Source: Sphingobacterium thalpophilum (GTDB lineage: Bacteria; Bacteroidota; Bacteroidia; Sphingobacteriales; Sphingobacteriaceae). Taken from it: a DNA stretch of 64,000 nucleotides. The stretch covers positions 1,426,001 to 1,490,000 of the forward strand of contig NZ_LR590484.1 in the NCBI RefSeq assembly GCF_901482695.1, written 5' to 3'. Under the pieces are notes generated by a model, which made no database searches, was not told where the DNA came from, and saw nothing but the letters and a program-made list of their open reading frames with translations. The position numbers and the translations under genes are program-made. This document shows, piece by piece, positions 47,234 to 57,201 of this stretch; positions within the stretch are counted from its first letter, which is position 1; each line of letters begins with the position of its first letter.

Positions 47234-50056
47234 TTAAAAGTCAAACTTCACCCCGAAGTTGTACCGTGGACGGTAATACTCCATCTGTCTGCTCTGGGCC
47301 GCCACTCCCTGATAGTACCGCAGCGGCTGGTTCGTCAGATTGGTTGCTTCGGCAAAGAAACGGGCGACTTTAGAAACTTTATAAGAAGCATTGGCGTCCA
47401 AGAAGAACTGCTTGTCATAGAAGACGTCCCCAAAAGCATCACCACCCAGTTCGTCGATGTAAGCGGCCGTATAATTCGCCGACAGACGTGCTGCAAAGCG
47501 TTTATTTTCCCAAGAGAGTGAGGCATTCAGCATATGCGGAGCTGTCCCCGGCAAGCTAACATGCTGCCTTGGCTCACCGTCACTGTTGGTAATGCCTCTG
47601 GCTCTGGACTTCGTGAAGGTATAGTTGGCATAGATACCAAAACCGCGCAGGAATTTGCCTGGCAAGAAGTCCAGCTGTCGTTGTACCGCCACCTCAAAAC
47701 CATATACATTGACACTTTCGCCATTGCGGTTTTGCGTGAATGCCCACTGCTCCCCATCCGGAATCGGATTGGTCAGATCAGGAAAATCACTGGCAAACTT
47801 GGACTGTGTATACGCGCGGTCAGCATAGGTATAAATAAAGTTTTTCAGATGTTTATAGAACAGTCCGCCTGAAAGAATACCCACCGATTTGAAGTACTGC
47901 TCGGCCATCAGGTCAAGGTTATAGGCATTGGTGGCGTCCAGGTCCGGATTGCCCGCTGCAATGGCCTCATCACCGGCTACAATGCCCACAAAAGGCGTCA
48001 GTGCATAATAGTTTGGTCTCGCCAGCGCTGTTGTGAAAGCACCCCGGAGTACCAGATCATCATTCGCCTGATATTTTACGGCCAGGCTTGGCAACAGGTC
48101 AGTGTAGCTATTCTCTGAACTACGCGTACCGGCCAGATCTTCTTCGTTTTCGATGATATTACCCGTGTAGTCAATTTTGGTATGTTCAAGACGTAAGCCC
48201 GCAATCAACGATAATTTGTCTGTAATATCCTGATCCCAGCGCAGATACCCCGCATAGATCTTTTCCTTGGCAGTGTAATTGAGAGCCAAAAACTCGGACG
48301 GATTCTCTTCCCCTGTAAAGACATTCTGGTCAGTCAGATTCAGGCTCGCCAGATAAGCTCTGCTCGCAAACAGTCCCGGTACATATTGCTCACCCGGCTG
48401 GAAATTCTTACCATCAAAAAAAACATGCGGGATAGATCCTAAGTTCGGAATCAAATCCTCATTGACTGGGCTATACTCGATGAAATTATTGTTTCTATCC
48501 TTATTTTTGAGTCTCAGGCGCCCACCAAAGCGTAAGCGGCCTTTCTGCCCCTTCACTAATGAAAGAGGCAGTCTAAAATTTATTTTTGCGCCCAGTTCAT
48601 CCTCTTCAGTGAGGTCGGTATTTTCCGATATCGTGTTCAGGCCAACGCCGTTGGCATCAAAATTTACGGGGTTAAACAGCGGAAATTCATCTGTCCCTGT
48701 AAAGTTAAGGGTATTATTCTTCTGGCGGAACAAGATGTAACGTTCGTTGGGGCGGTATTCTCTTGCTTTGGAATAGCTCAGCGTCCAGTCCATATCCAGG
48801 TCTGCCGAAAGCAAGTGCTCACCGCGCAACGAGTAGTTCTGTACCCGCTGATCCTCGAGGCGTGCCATTTTATTACGATCGTTGTCTATTCCCCCTTTGG
48901 TCTGGATACCGATGCGGCCCTTATATCCTGTGATCCCATTGTCACCATTATATTGTGGCTCGATATCATCGATACGCATGCGGTACCTGTTCTCGCGGTC
49001 GTCCCGCCAGTTGTACATGGCATTGGCATAGAGGCTGTGGTTTGGGCTCAATTTAAAATCAAAGGCAGCTGCCACACTGCGGCGGATACGCTGTACATCG
49101 TATTTCCGGATGTCCATCTCCTCGACGAATGTATTGCCGAAATCATCCTTCGCCCATACCGCTTCGACATTGTCCGATCCGTACACGTTATTATTGTAGG
49201 AGCCGCTCAGCACCATACCAATGGCCTTTTTGGCAAAGCGGTTGCCATACACAAATGCGCCGGTGTACAGCGCTTTGTCGCGGATCGGATTATAACCAGA
49301 AGACAAGGTAGCCGAGATGCGCTCCCCATTGGGTGAGGCACGGGTGATCAGGTTGACCGAGCCGCCTATGGCATCGGCATCCATATCTGAGGTCAGCGTT
49401 TTATTGACTTCGATACTCGAGATCATGTCCGACGGAATCAGGTCCATCTGTACCCGCCTGTTGTCCCCTTCGGCAGAAGGTATGCGGTCACCATTTAATG
49501 TCACTGAATTCAGTTCGGGAGCCAGTCCCCTGATGATGATGTTGCGCGCTTCACCCTGATCATTCTGCATCGTGATGCCGGGGACACGTCGCAGTGCCTC
49601 ACCAATATTGGCATCGGGAAAACGGCCTACCTGATCGGACGAGATGATATTGGTGATATTGGATTTATTTTTCTGCTGATTGAGTGCCCGCGCCTGCCCC
49701 CGTGCGCGGTCACTGAGCACCTCCACCTGGTCCATCTGTATAGCGGCATCTTCCAGGATCAAGTTGACGGTTGAATTGCCCCCCTTGGTCACGGTGACTT
49801 CCTTACGCTGCGGCTTATAGCCCATATATACGACTTCAACGATATAGGTCCCTTCAGGCACTTTCAGAAACTCAAAATCCCCTGTCTGGTCGGAGACCGT
49901 ATAGCGGTTGCCCACATTGAGCCGCACTGAAGCTCCCGGAAGAGAAGCCTTTGTCATGTTCTCAATCACTTTACCGGAAATAACGCCCGTACCCTGCTGC
50001 GCATGGCACCATATGACCGTTAAAAAGATCAGTAATGAGGTAAAAAGTGTTTTCAT
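47234..50056 (-). CDS. TonB-dependent receptor (phytate operon)
   Basis: 940 residues: signal peptide (1-19, WCHAQ), carboxypeptidase-regulatory-like domain (about 22-105), plug (about 110-245; DQVGRFPDANIGEALRRVPG, RGLAPELNSVTLNGDRIP, DMDADAIGGSVNLIT) and barrel ending YNFGVKFDF. The PDxN(I)xEALRRxPG plug motif is that of the TonB receptor group found with hydrolases in many gut-like and Caulobacter-type loci, not SusC. First gene of an operon with the TPR regulator and beta-propeller phytase, so it probably imports phytate, lower inositol phosphates or a related phosphoester. Confidence 0.87.
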   Translation of the reverse strand: MKTLFTSLLIFLTVIWCHAQQGTGVISGKVIENMTKASLPGASVRLNVGNRYTVSDQTGDFEFLKVPEGTYIVEVVYMGYKPQRKEVTVTKGGNSTVNLILEDAAIQMDQVEVLSDRARGQARALNQQKNKSNITNIISSDQVGRFPDANIGEALRRVPGITMQNDQGEARNIIIRGLAPELNSVTLNGDRIPSAEGDNRRVQMDLIPSDMISSIEVNKTLTSDMDADAIGGSVNLITRASPNGERISATLSSGYNPIRDKALYTGAFVYGNRFAKKAIGMVLSGSYNNNVYGSDNVEAVWAKDDFGNTFVEEMDIRKYDVQRIRRSVAAAFDFKLSPNHSLYANAMYNWRDDRENRYRMRIDDIEPQYNGDNGITGYKGRIGIQTKGGIDNDRNKMARLEDQRVQNYSLRGEHLLSADLDMDWTLSYSKAREYRPNERYILFRQKNNTLNFTGTDEFPLFNPVNFDANGVGLNTISENTDLTEEDELGAKINFRLPLSLVKGQKGRLRFGGRLRLKNKDRNNNFIEYSPVNEDLIPNLGSIPHVFFDGKNFQPGEQYVPGLFASRAYLASLNLTDQNVFTGEENPSEFLALNYTAKEKIYAGYLRWDQDITDKLSLIAGLRLEHTKIDYTGNIIENEEDLAGTRSSENSYTDLLPSLAVKYQANDDLVLRGAFTTALARPNYYALTPFVGIVAGDEAIAAGNPDLDATNAYNLDLMAEQYFKSVGILSGGLFYKHLKNFIYTYADRAYTQSKFASDFPDLTNPIPDGEQWAFTQNRNGESVNVYGFEVAVQRQLDFLPGKFLRGFGIYANYTFTKSRARGITNSDGEPRQHVSLPGTAPHMLNASLSWENKRFAARLSANYTAAYIDELGGDAFGDVFYDKQFFLDANASYKVSKVARFFAEATNLTNQPLRYYQGVAAQSRQMEYYRPRYNFGVKFDF

Positions 50057-50386
50057 CTTTGCTTAATTATTTGATTTTGGTTTTCATTGTCGACTGCTGC
50101 GAAGTTGAAAATTATTCGGGTCAGCAAGATCCAGCGGAGCGTTACAAAAAGGAACCATGCATAAACAATCCGTTATCAAAACATAAACAGCGGACTGAAA
50201 CGCTATCACAAACACCTAAAAATCAAAACTTTCCAAAGATTGAAAATATCCATTAAGAAATTGTTTCGTTAACAATAACAAAAGATTAGGGATGCCTTGG
50301 CAGGCACTAATGCTTCAGGTCGTGGGTCCCGAGCCAGTTTCAACCAAGCGCAGTAAGGAAGAGGGCAATAAAGCAGCCTTCGGGAG
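50057..50386. other. Intergenic region upstream of the phytate operon
   Basis: No gene fits in these 330 bases. On the minus strand TTTG (50209-50212) and TATGTTTT (50178-50185) are 23 bases apart and could be the promoter of the TonB receptor gene with a leader of about 115 bases, but the spacing is long. The right third is richer in G/C and has no clear terminator for the gene that stops at 50387. Confidence 0.4.
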
Positions 50387-51994
50387 TTAAATCCCCTGCA
50401 TCATCTGGTGGGTAAATAACTTCGGATAATTTCTCGGCAGCTCATAGCGCCAGTTGTGGAGCGAGAAATGATCATTTCTGATTCTACCATCCGGGTCCAT
50501 CAGAATGTACCGCGGTATCCCATTAAATTTAAACAGCTCACGGAGGCCCAAATATTCATCTGCCGAGACAATATAACTTTCGTGCATCAGATTTTTGACC
50601 ACATAGTCGTTGTAGAAGTTCATATCCGGCGTGCCGCTGCTGTCGGTTACAAACACAAATACAAGATTGGGATTGTCCTTGAGTTTTATCCGCTTTTCGC
50701 GCATGGATTCAATTCCTGCACGGCAGGGGCCGCACCACTGCGCCCAAAAGTCCACGATGACCACTTTGCCGCGATATTTGTCCGTCAGCTTTTTGAATAC
50801 GGCAGCGGCAGCCGTCTGAGGCAGGACATATCCATCCGCCGATCTCTTTATCCGTGCCGTCAATGCCAGAGCCTCATCCTTCAGGTCCTTATTCGTCAAT
50901 CGCTTCAACAGCCTCGCTGAAATGACATTGATCCGGGCCGTGTCCTTAGCAGCGGAGATATTAGCCTTCAATGTTCTGAGCTTGGCCACCTCGGTCAGCA
51001 GAGTACCCGCCAAGGCCGGATTGGCCACTTGATTAAGTGAATCCAGGATCGCATACTGATCAGCACCTCGCCCTGCATTCAGTAGTTGATAATATCCTTC
51101 AGGCTGAAATAAAGGAGAATACTCAAACCGGTTGATAAAAGAAGAAAATTGAGGTGTGACCAACAGTGTGCGGTCATTAAGATCTAGCCGCTTGATAAAA
51201 TCAAAATAATCGGCCGGAGCTTGCCTAAGGTAAGGATTTAACGTATCCTGTCTTGAAAAATTGGCACGGTACATTTCGGCGTCCATGAGCTGCGCCGCAT
51301 AATTTATGGCCACGTCCGCGCGAATCAGCTGCTTTACTTTGGCCGTGTAGCTGGACTGTGCCAGACGATCACTTACCTCCCCCTGCACGCTATCCCATTT
51401 GGCGAGCAGCAGCTCCTTGGTCTGCTGCAGCGGTCTTTCCTTCAACATTTTTTCGATGTTGTCATAAAATGCCCTCCGATTGTCTTGCCATTTAAAATCA
51501 AGCAGCTGCTGGTTTTCCGCAGCCAGGGGGCCCTTATACTGCAACAGTTGAAGTTTATTGTCCGGAGCCACCCTGAACAGCATGACCAGCGTATGGCCAG
51601 GTTCGATGTAATAGTTATATACATTATCGTTGAGCATCAGATAAGACATCTGGGGAAACACGGCCGGATAGCTGACTTCAAAACGACCGTCGGGATAGAT
51701 CTGGATCGTGGATGGATATTCCTCCCTGGTCAGTAAATTGTCGCTGTAAATGATGCCACTACTAAACCCCATCGTCGTTTTATAGCCGTCTATATAGCCA
51801 ACAATACGGACAGAATCCCTTCTGAAAAAACTTCCTTCGTAATTCTTTAGCACGGTCCCTGTTTTCGCTTTTTGGAGCTGCTGCTGTATCCAGAGGTTGG
51901 GATCGGATGTAGATGTCTGCTGAGAAGCGGTCTGTGCCGAAGCAAAAGAAAAACCCAGGAAAATAAAAAAGATAATGATCTGGCCCTTCATCAT
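50387..51994 (-). CDS. TlpA-like thioredoxin-fold protein
   Basis: 535 residues: signal peptide (1-20, FSFASAQ), a long N-terminal region of beta strands then helices (about 30-390) that I cannot assign, and a thioredoxin/TlpA domain (about 400-530) with VIVDFWAQWCGPC (near residue 415) and the cis-Pro in FNGIPRYILMDPDG. The two Cys are intact, so it is probably a periplasmic thiol-disulfide oxidoreductase. It is divergent from the sigma factor gene with 117 bases between starts; TlpA-like proteins often stand near SusCD/FecR cassettes in this phylum. Substrate unknown. Confidence 0.8.
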   Translation of the reverse strand: MMKGQIIIFFIFLGFSFASAQTASQQTSTSDPNLWIQQQLQKAKTGTVLKNYEGSFFRRDSVRIVGYIDGYKTTMGFSSGIIYSDNLLTREEYPSTIQIYPDGRFEVSYPAVFPQMSYLMLNDNVYNYYIEPGHTLVMLFRVAPDNKLQLLQYKGPLAAENQQLLDFKWQDNRRAFYDNIEKMLKERPLQQTKELLLAKWDSVQGEVSDRLAQSSYTAKVKQLIRADVAINYAAQLMDAEMYRANFSRQDTLNPYLRQAPADYFDFIKRLDLNDRTLLVTPQFSSFINRFEYSPLFQPEGYYQLLNAGRGADQYAILDSLNQVANPALAGTLLTEVAKLRTLKANISAAKDTARINVISARLLKRLTNKDLKDEALALTARIKRSADGYVLPQTAAAAVFKKLTDKYRGKVVIVDFWAQWCGPCRAGIESMREKRIKLKDNPNLVFVFVTDSSGTPDMNFYNDYVVKNLMHESYIVSADEYLGLRELFKFNGIPRYILMDPDGRIRNDHFSLHNWRYELPRNYPKLFTHQMMQGI

Positions 51995-52061
51995 TTATGG
52001 TTTTGATCCTTTAAGTTAAGGATTTATTTTTTAATGCTGGTAAAATAAATGCCTGAAAGAC

Positions 52062-52092
52062 TTTGAGCAGACAAACATTATCCCTATATTCA
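52062..52092 (+). promoter_or_regulatory. Promoter of ECF sigma gene
   Basis: TTTG (52062-52065), exactly 19 bases, TATATTCA (52085-52092). Same layout as at susC of pair 1 and at the repeat-protein gene. Predicted transcription start is close to the ATG at 52112, giving a short leader. Confidence 0.5.
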
Positions 52093-52111
52093 GGTATTCC
52101 AAGCCTATACT

Positions 52112-52642
52112 ATGGAAACTGACCTTTCGCTCAATGCCCGAAAATTCGAGGAATACTTCGACCGATGGAGCCCCAAAGTATACCAGTATGCGCTCCATAA
52201 AACCAGATCGTCCTACCTGGCCGAAGAAACGGTGCAGCGCGTTTTCATCAAGCTCTGGCACAACATGTGCCACAAAAATGTTGAGGCCAGCATAGAATCC
52301 CAGCTTTTCTGTATCACGCGGACCACCGTCATCGACTTGGTCAAAGCCGAATACCATAGAAACAAACTCCTGCAGTGCCAGCCCGCTCCGATCCTACAGT
52401 ATAGTCCCCAGGAGGACTATCAGGCCAAACAGCTTGCCAGTGGGCTGCAGCAGATTGTCGAGACATTGCCCTACAGGCGCCGGCAGATCTTTATGCTGAG
52501 CCGATTTTCCCAGCTATCGCACAAAGAGATTGCACAAAAATTGTCCATTTCCACCAAAACAGTAGAAAACCAACTGGCGCTCGCTTTAAAAACCATCCGA
52601 AAGGCGCTGTTTATCGGCATCTTGATGCTGACAAATTTGTAA
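52112..52642 (+). CDS. ECF RNA polymerase sigma factor (FecI-like)
   Basis: 176 residues. Sigma region 2 at about 12-80 (FEEYFDRWSPKVYQYALHKT, ETVQRVFIKLWHN) and region 4 at about 118-170 (LPYRRRQIFMLSRFSQLSHK, EIAQKLSISTKTVENQLALA). It belongs to the Bacteroidota FecI-type group that works with a FecR anti-sigma and a SusC-like receptor, all present in the next genes. It would direct transcription of the downstream receptor operon when the receptor is loaded. FecR begins 44 bases later. Confidence 0.92.
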   Translation: METDLSLNARKFEEYFDRWSPKVYQYALHKTRSSYLAEETVQRVFIKLWHNMCHKNVEASIESQLFCITRTTVIDLVKAEYHRNKLLQCQPAPILQYSPQEDYQAKQLASGLQQIVETLPYRRRQIFMLSRFSQLSHKEIAQKLSISTKTVENQLALALKTIRKALFIGILMLTNL

Positions 52643-52686
52643 TTTTTTTTTGGGGGATACGCGTTTTTCAATCGTAATCTTTCTAT

Positions 52687-53715
52687 ATGAAGATTACAAA
52701 AACACTGATTGACAAGTATCTGAGCGGCGGAGCAAGCGCAGAAGAAGTCACTGCTATAGAAAATGCACTGGCTAATCAGGAACTTGACCTGGCCGACTAC
52801 ATGCCGGAGTCAGAGTGGCAACAGCAGGACAGGCCGCCGGACTTTGACAACAAGTCCACTCTAAAAGTCAGTCTGTTTAAACAATTGGGCCTCGGTGGCG
52901 GCAGTCACCATACCGCTAAATGGTTGCGCTATGCAGCGGCTATATTGACGGCTGGCATTGGCCTGTGGCTGGTGTATACCCAGCTTCCGTCACCAGAGCC
53001 CATCACTGCCCAGCGGGCTGCCTCACCACCGAGTGTTCCGTCTCCTGTACAGCCGGGCAACCTGTATTACATCAATTCGGGCAACACGGTGCTTTCGTTG
53101 ACGGCGCCCGACGGCTCCGGAATTGAGCTCTATCCCAATTCCGAAGTCAAATTCAGCGCTGATTTCAGTACCACGCAATCCCGTGACATCCAGTTAAAAG
53201 GGAAAGCCAGATTTATTGTAGCCAAAGATAAGAGTAAGCCCTTCCGGGTGCATACGACTGGACTAACCACGACTGCACTAGGCACTATTTTTACTGTAGA
53301 TGCGCTCGGTACGTCCATCACGAAAATAAAGTTGCACGAAGGGCGCATTGAAGTGCAGGGCACCCGTCAACATCCGGACGGCAATGCGCTGAAGCTACAG
53401 TTTATGCCCGAGGAGGAGATCAGCATCAGCCGCGACCAGCAGATTGTTGCCGAGACACGCATCACTGCCACACGGAGCAGCCAAAGAGGGTCGTACCGCA
53501 ACACCGCCGGACAGCTATTTTTCAAGAACCTGCCGCTGGAGGATGTGCTCCGTATCATCAGTCACAACTGCCCCGTCAAGCTAAATTACGATGCACAAGA
53601 TATTCAGGACAAATACTACAGCGGCACCTACACCGACACGGCAGAGGTTTACCGGCGTATACTCGCGGATATCCAGCAGCTTCACCGGATCAGCATAACG
53701 ATACAGAACGAATAA
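52687..53715 (+). CDS. FecR-family anti-sigma factor
   Basis: 342 residues: a cytosolic N-terminal segment (1-75, LSGGASAEEVTAIENAL) that binds the sigma factor, one transmembrane helix (about 79-97, YAAAILTAGIGLWLVY), a periplasmic FecR domain (about 125-225; LTAPDGSGIELYPNSEVKF, FRVHTTGLTTTALGTIFTV) and a C-terminal DUF4974-like secretin/TonB-type domain (about 265-340, LFFKNLPLEDVLRIISHN). It relays the receptor's loaded state to the ECF sigma encoded upstream. Confidence 0.92.
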   Translation: MKITKTLIDKYLSGGASAEEVTAIENALANQELDLADYMPESEWQQQDRPPDFDNKSTLKVSLFKQLGLGGGSHHTAKWLRYAAAILTAGIGLWLVYTQLPSPEPITAQRAASPPSVPSPVQPGNLYYINSGNTVLSLTAPDGSGIELYPNSEVKFSADFSTTQSRDIQLKGKARFIVAKDKSKPFRVHTTGLTTTALGTIFTVDALGTSITKIKLHEGRIEVQGTRQHPDGNALKLQFMPEEEISISRDQQIVAETRITATRSSQRGSYRNTAGQLFFKNLPLEDVLRIISHNCPVKLNYDAQDIQDKYYSGTYTDTAEVYRRILADIQQLHRISITIQNE

Positions 53716-53738
53716 ATTCACTATTTAACCCATAAATT

Positions 53739-56700
53739 ATGCACAATTATTTACCTTCCAGGCATCGTGTTCTCACTATGCTGCTGTTAAGATCCAGCAT
53801 TCGTGCCGATGTCAACTGGGCACTCCGTCTTGGTCTCATGGGCCTGCTATCGTCGAGCTGTCTCGTCGCTCAAGCACAAGAGCAAGCATCAATTACCGGA
53901 ATCATCAAAGATGAGGCCGGCAGGCCGATACCCTCGGCCACCGTCACGGTCCACAATGCGGCAAGCGGGCTGAAAAAAAGCACCACCAGCAGACCCGATG
54001 GAACCTTTGCACTGGATCAGATCCCTCCCGGTCAGGGTTACAAAATCAGTGTATCGTCGATCGGGTATCAGAGCAAGGAACTTACGGATTATACCATTAC
54101 CGAAAGGGATAAACTTGCGATCACGATCAGCCTGGAGTCTGTAGCCGAAAATCTGCAGGAAGTCGTAGTCACGGCACTTGGGATCAAACGGGAGAAAAAA
54201 GCTCTCGGTTATACCGTCGCCGAACTCAAAGGCGATGAACTGACACAGGGCAAGGAGACCAATGTGGCCAATGCGCTATCGGGCAAGGTGGCCGGCGTGC
54301 AAGTGAGCCGTGCGGCCTCGGGCGCCGGAGGATCCTCGAAGGTCGTCATCCGCGGCAACAATTCCCTGATCGGCAACAGTCAGCCTCTGTATGTTGTTGA
54401 CGGCGTGCCTATAGACAATCAGAACATCTCCTCCCCCAACCAGTCGGGCGGCACAGATTATGGTGACGGCATCGGCAACATCAATCCCGAAGATATTGAA
54501 ACCATGTCGGTGCTGAAGGGCCCCAATGCCGCGGCATTGTATGGGCAGAGAGGCAGCAATGGGGTTATCCTGATTACGACAAAATCAGGGAAAGCCGGAA
54601 AAACGCGGTTTAACTATGGGACAGACTTCTCTTTGGGCAATGCCCTCGTGCTGCCCGATTTTCAGAATGTCTATGGCCAGGGGCTGAACGGTACCTTTAC
54701 CCACTTCCGAAAAGACGATGGCACGATTGTTTCGATGAGTGATGCCCTCAAGTTTGGTTACAGCGGCCTACCCAAAATGAGCGCTGGGCGCGACCGTACC
54801 ACCCGGGGTAGCTGGGGTGCCAAAATGGAAGGACAAACCTACGAAGATGCCTATGGTCATGTTCTGCAGCTGACTCCCCAGGCCGATACCTACGGGTCAT
54901 TCTTTCAGACGGAAAAACAATTTGTCAACAACCTAAGTATTGACGGGGGAACCGACAAAGTTAACTATCGCTTTTCTTTTGCCAATACCGATGTGAAGGG
55001 CTATATCCCGACCAATACACTCAAAAGAAACAACTTCGGGCTGCGAACGCAGGCCAAGATAACCGACCGTTTTCATATCGACATTAAGGCCAACTATATC
55101 GCTCAGAAGGGACAAAACCGGCCGACCATGGCCGATGCGGCGGACAATCCCGCCTACCTGTTTATCAGTCAGCCGCGCAGCCTGGGCAACGATATCCTCG
55201 CCCAGTACAAATGGACTGCGGAGGAGATAAGCCGGCAGCTTGGCTTTTCAGGGCTGACAGAAGGGCTGGAAAAGACCTATGCGACCAACAGTTCCACGGC
55301 CAACCCCTTCTGGACGATCCACGAAAACCACAACGAAGACCGACGCGACCGCCTCATCGGTTTGCTTCGGCTCAGCTATGATGTTGCGCCATGGCTCAAA
55401 GTGACAGCCACCGGGGGAACAGACTACTACACGGACCAGCGTTTCCGCTATCGTCCGATCAACACCTACCAGAGCTTAAACCGAAAAGGAGATATCCGCG
55501 AAGAAGTGATCCGCGCCCGTGAGGACAACTACGATATTCTCGCCAGCTCCAACTTTAAGCTCGCGGAAGATCTAAAGTTAAGTGTCAATCTCGGTGCCAG
55601 CCATCAAAACAGATATCTGCGTATGACTGGCAATTCGGGCAACCAGTTTATAGTACCCGATCTCTTTGTGATCAACAATACAACTACCAATACCTATATT
55701 TTCGACCTGATTGAGTCCAAGATCAATTCAGCCTATCTTTCCGGACAGTTCAGTTACAAGGACTACTGGTTTGTCGATTTCTCTGCCCGCAACGACTGGT
55801 CTTCCACATTGTCCAAAGAAAACAGCTCCTTCTTTTATCCTTCCATCAGTTCGAGTCTCGTCCTGTCAGATGCCTTCAAATGGCAGTCCGAGGCGCTATC
55901 CTTTGCAAAGATCCGGGCTTCCTGGGCTCAGGCCGGCAGTTCGGGCAATCCTTACCAGCTGACGGGCACCTATAGTCTCAACCAGTATACCCATGGTGGA
56001 GTGCCCATGGCGTCCTATACCGAAATCATTCCCGACCCCAACCTAAAAAACGAGCTGACCACCTCCGTTGAAGCCGGGGCCGACCTGAGATTCCTGAAGA
56101 GCAGGTTATCCTTCTCTTTCACCTACTATCAGGCAAAGACCAAAAATCAGATTCTTGATGTGCCCATTGCCCCTTCGAGCCTGTATGTGAAAAATAGAAT
56201 CAACGCCGGCGAGATCAGCAACAGAGGTATTGAGTTTGTGCTGGGGGCGACGCCCCTGCGGACCGAATCGGGCTTCGAATGGAATACCACCTTCAACTAC
56301 AACCGCAACCGCAATAAAGTCGAGTCGCTCTACCCCGGCGTAGAAAGCTTCCTGTTGGCCACGGATCGCGGGATCAATGTTGTAGCCGAAGTTGGCAAAC
56401 CATTTGGCCAGCTGATCGGCACGCAATTCGCCTGGATCAAAGATGCACAGGGAAATAGGCTGATCGATCCGGCCACAGGGCTGCCCCTGCGTACTGCGGG
56501 TCGCGTGCAGACCGACCTTGGAAACGCGCAGCCCGACTGGCTGGGAGGATTTGCCAACACCCTTAAATACAAAGGCTTCAACCTGTATGCTTTGGTCGAT
56601 ATCCGGCAGGGCGGAGTCGTGTTTTCGCAGTCCAATCGCGAACAGATCATTTATGGAACCACGCAGAAAACAGTAGCAGGACGTGACGGCACCTACGTTG

Positions 56701-57095
56701 CCGAAGGCATGGTGGCGCAGCAGGACGGTTCCGGAAACTGGACAAGTACCGGTACCAAAAACACGAAGCAGGTCAACGCACAAGATTACTGGAACATGGT
56801 TGCCAGCGACAAGGAAGTCATGGTCTCTGAGGAGATGGTCAATGATATGAGTTACATTGCCATGCGCGAAATCAGCTTATCCTACACTTTTCCCAAAAAG
56901 CTAATACCCCACCGAGTGATCAACTCGCTCAAACTGGGCGTTTATGGCCGCAACCTCTTTTACTTCCAGCGAAAGACGGACGGGTTTTCCCCTGAAGCTT
57001 CCGCCTTCAACGTGAACAACAGTTCCATAGGTATTGAGTCTACGTCGTTGCCGATGATGCGCACATTTGGTATTAACCTTACCGTCGGCTTGTAA
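53739..57095 (+). CDS. SusC/RagA-family transporter of the sigma/FecR cassette
   Basis: 1118 residues, the longest SusC here. A long signal region (1-47, including an early hydrophobic stretch), a carboxypeptidase-regulatory-like domain (about 52-135), the signature VVVTALGIKREKKALGY (about 141-157), a plug (about 155-270, VVIRGNNSLIGNSQPLYVVD) and a barrel ending FGINLTVGL. The VVTALGIKR form of the signature is the RagA/CSS subgroup regulated through FecR. Ligand unknown; no CAZyme or peptidase is linked. Confidence 0.92.
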   Translation: MHNYLPSRHRVLTMLLLRSSIRADVNWALRLGLMGLLSSSCLVAQAQEQASITGIIKDEAGRPIPSATVTVHNAASGLKKSTTSRPDGTFALDQIPPGQGYKISVSSIGYQSKELTDYTITERDKLAITISLESVAENLQEVVVTALGIKREKKALGYTVAELKGDELTQGKETNVANALSGKVAGVQVSRAASGAGGSSKVVIRGNNSLIGNSQPLYVVDGVPIDNQNISSPNQSGGTDYGDGIGNINPEDIETMSVLKGPNAAALYGQRGSNGVILITTKSGKAGKTRFNYGTDFSLGNALVLPDFQNVYGQGLNGTFTHFRKDDGTIVSMSDALKFGYSGLPKMSAGRDRTTRGSWGAKMEGQTYEDAYGHVLQLTPQADTYGSFFQTEKQFVNNLSIDGGTDKVNYRFSFANTDVKGYIPTNTLKRNNFGLRTQAKITDRFHIDIKANYIAQKGQNRPTMADAADNPAYLFISQPRSLGNDILAQYKWTAEEISRQLGFSGLTEGLEKTYATNSSTANPFWTIHENHNEDRRDRLIGLLRLSYDVAPWLKVTATGGTDYYTDQRFRYRPINTYQSLNRKGDIREEVIRAREDNYDILASSNFKLAEDLKLSVNLGASHQNRYLRMTGNSGNQFIVPDLFVINNTTTNTYIFDLIESKINSAYLSGQFSYKDYWFVDFSARNDWSSTLSKENSSFFYPSISSSLVLSDAFKWQSEALSFAKIRASWAQAGSSGNPYQLTGTYSLNQYTHGGVPMASYTEIIPDPNLKNELTTSVEAGADLRFLKSRLSFSFTYYQAKTKNQILDVPIAPSSLYVKNRINAGEISNRGIEFVLGATPLRTESGFEWNTTFNYNRNRNKVESLYPGVESFLLATDRGINVVAEVGKPFGQLIGTQFAWIKDAQGNRLIDPATGLPLRTAGRVQTDLGNAQPDWLGGFANTLKYKGFNLYALVDIRQGGVVFSQSNREQIIYGTTQKTVAGRDGTYVAEGMVAQQDGSGNWTSTGTKNTKQVNAQDYWNMVASDKEVMVSEEMVNDMSYIAMREISLSYTFPKKLIPHRVINSLKLGVYGRNLFYFQRKTDGFSPEASAFNVNNSSIGIESTSLPMMRTFGINLTVGL

Positions 57096-57201
57096 ATCGT
57101 TCATTGCGCAACCGGACAGTGCGCTCATCAAGCCGCACCGGTCGGCAGTCGTAAAGCGAGCCCCTGAAACAATTATTGTATAATTTAAAGAAGACAAACG
57201 G

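Noticed and set aside
50281..50386. A tRNA-like stretch (GGTCGTGGGTCCCGAGCC) in the gap before the phytate operon
   Set aside because: No acceptor stem, anticodon arm or GGTTCGAATCC T-arm could be built.
52031..52357. A 108-codon frame opposite the ECF sigma gene
   Set aside because: It overlaps the sigma factor start and promoter; the sigma factor has clear region 2 and 4 motifs.
56106..56783. A 225-codon open frame opposite the third SusC-like gene
   Set aside because: It is a codon-bias shadow of a clearly real SusC gene; no start context or recognisable domain.
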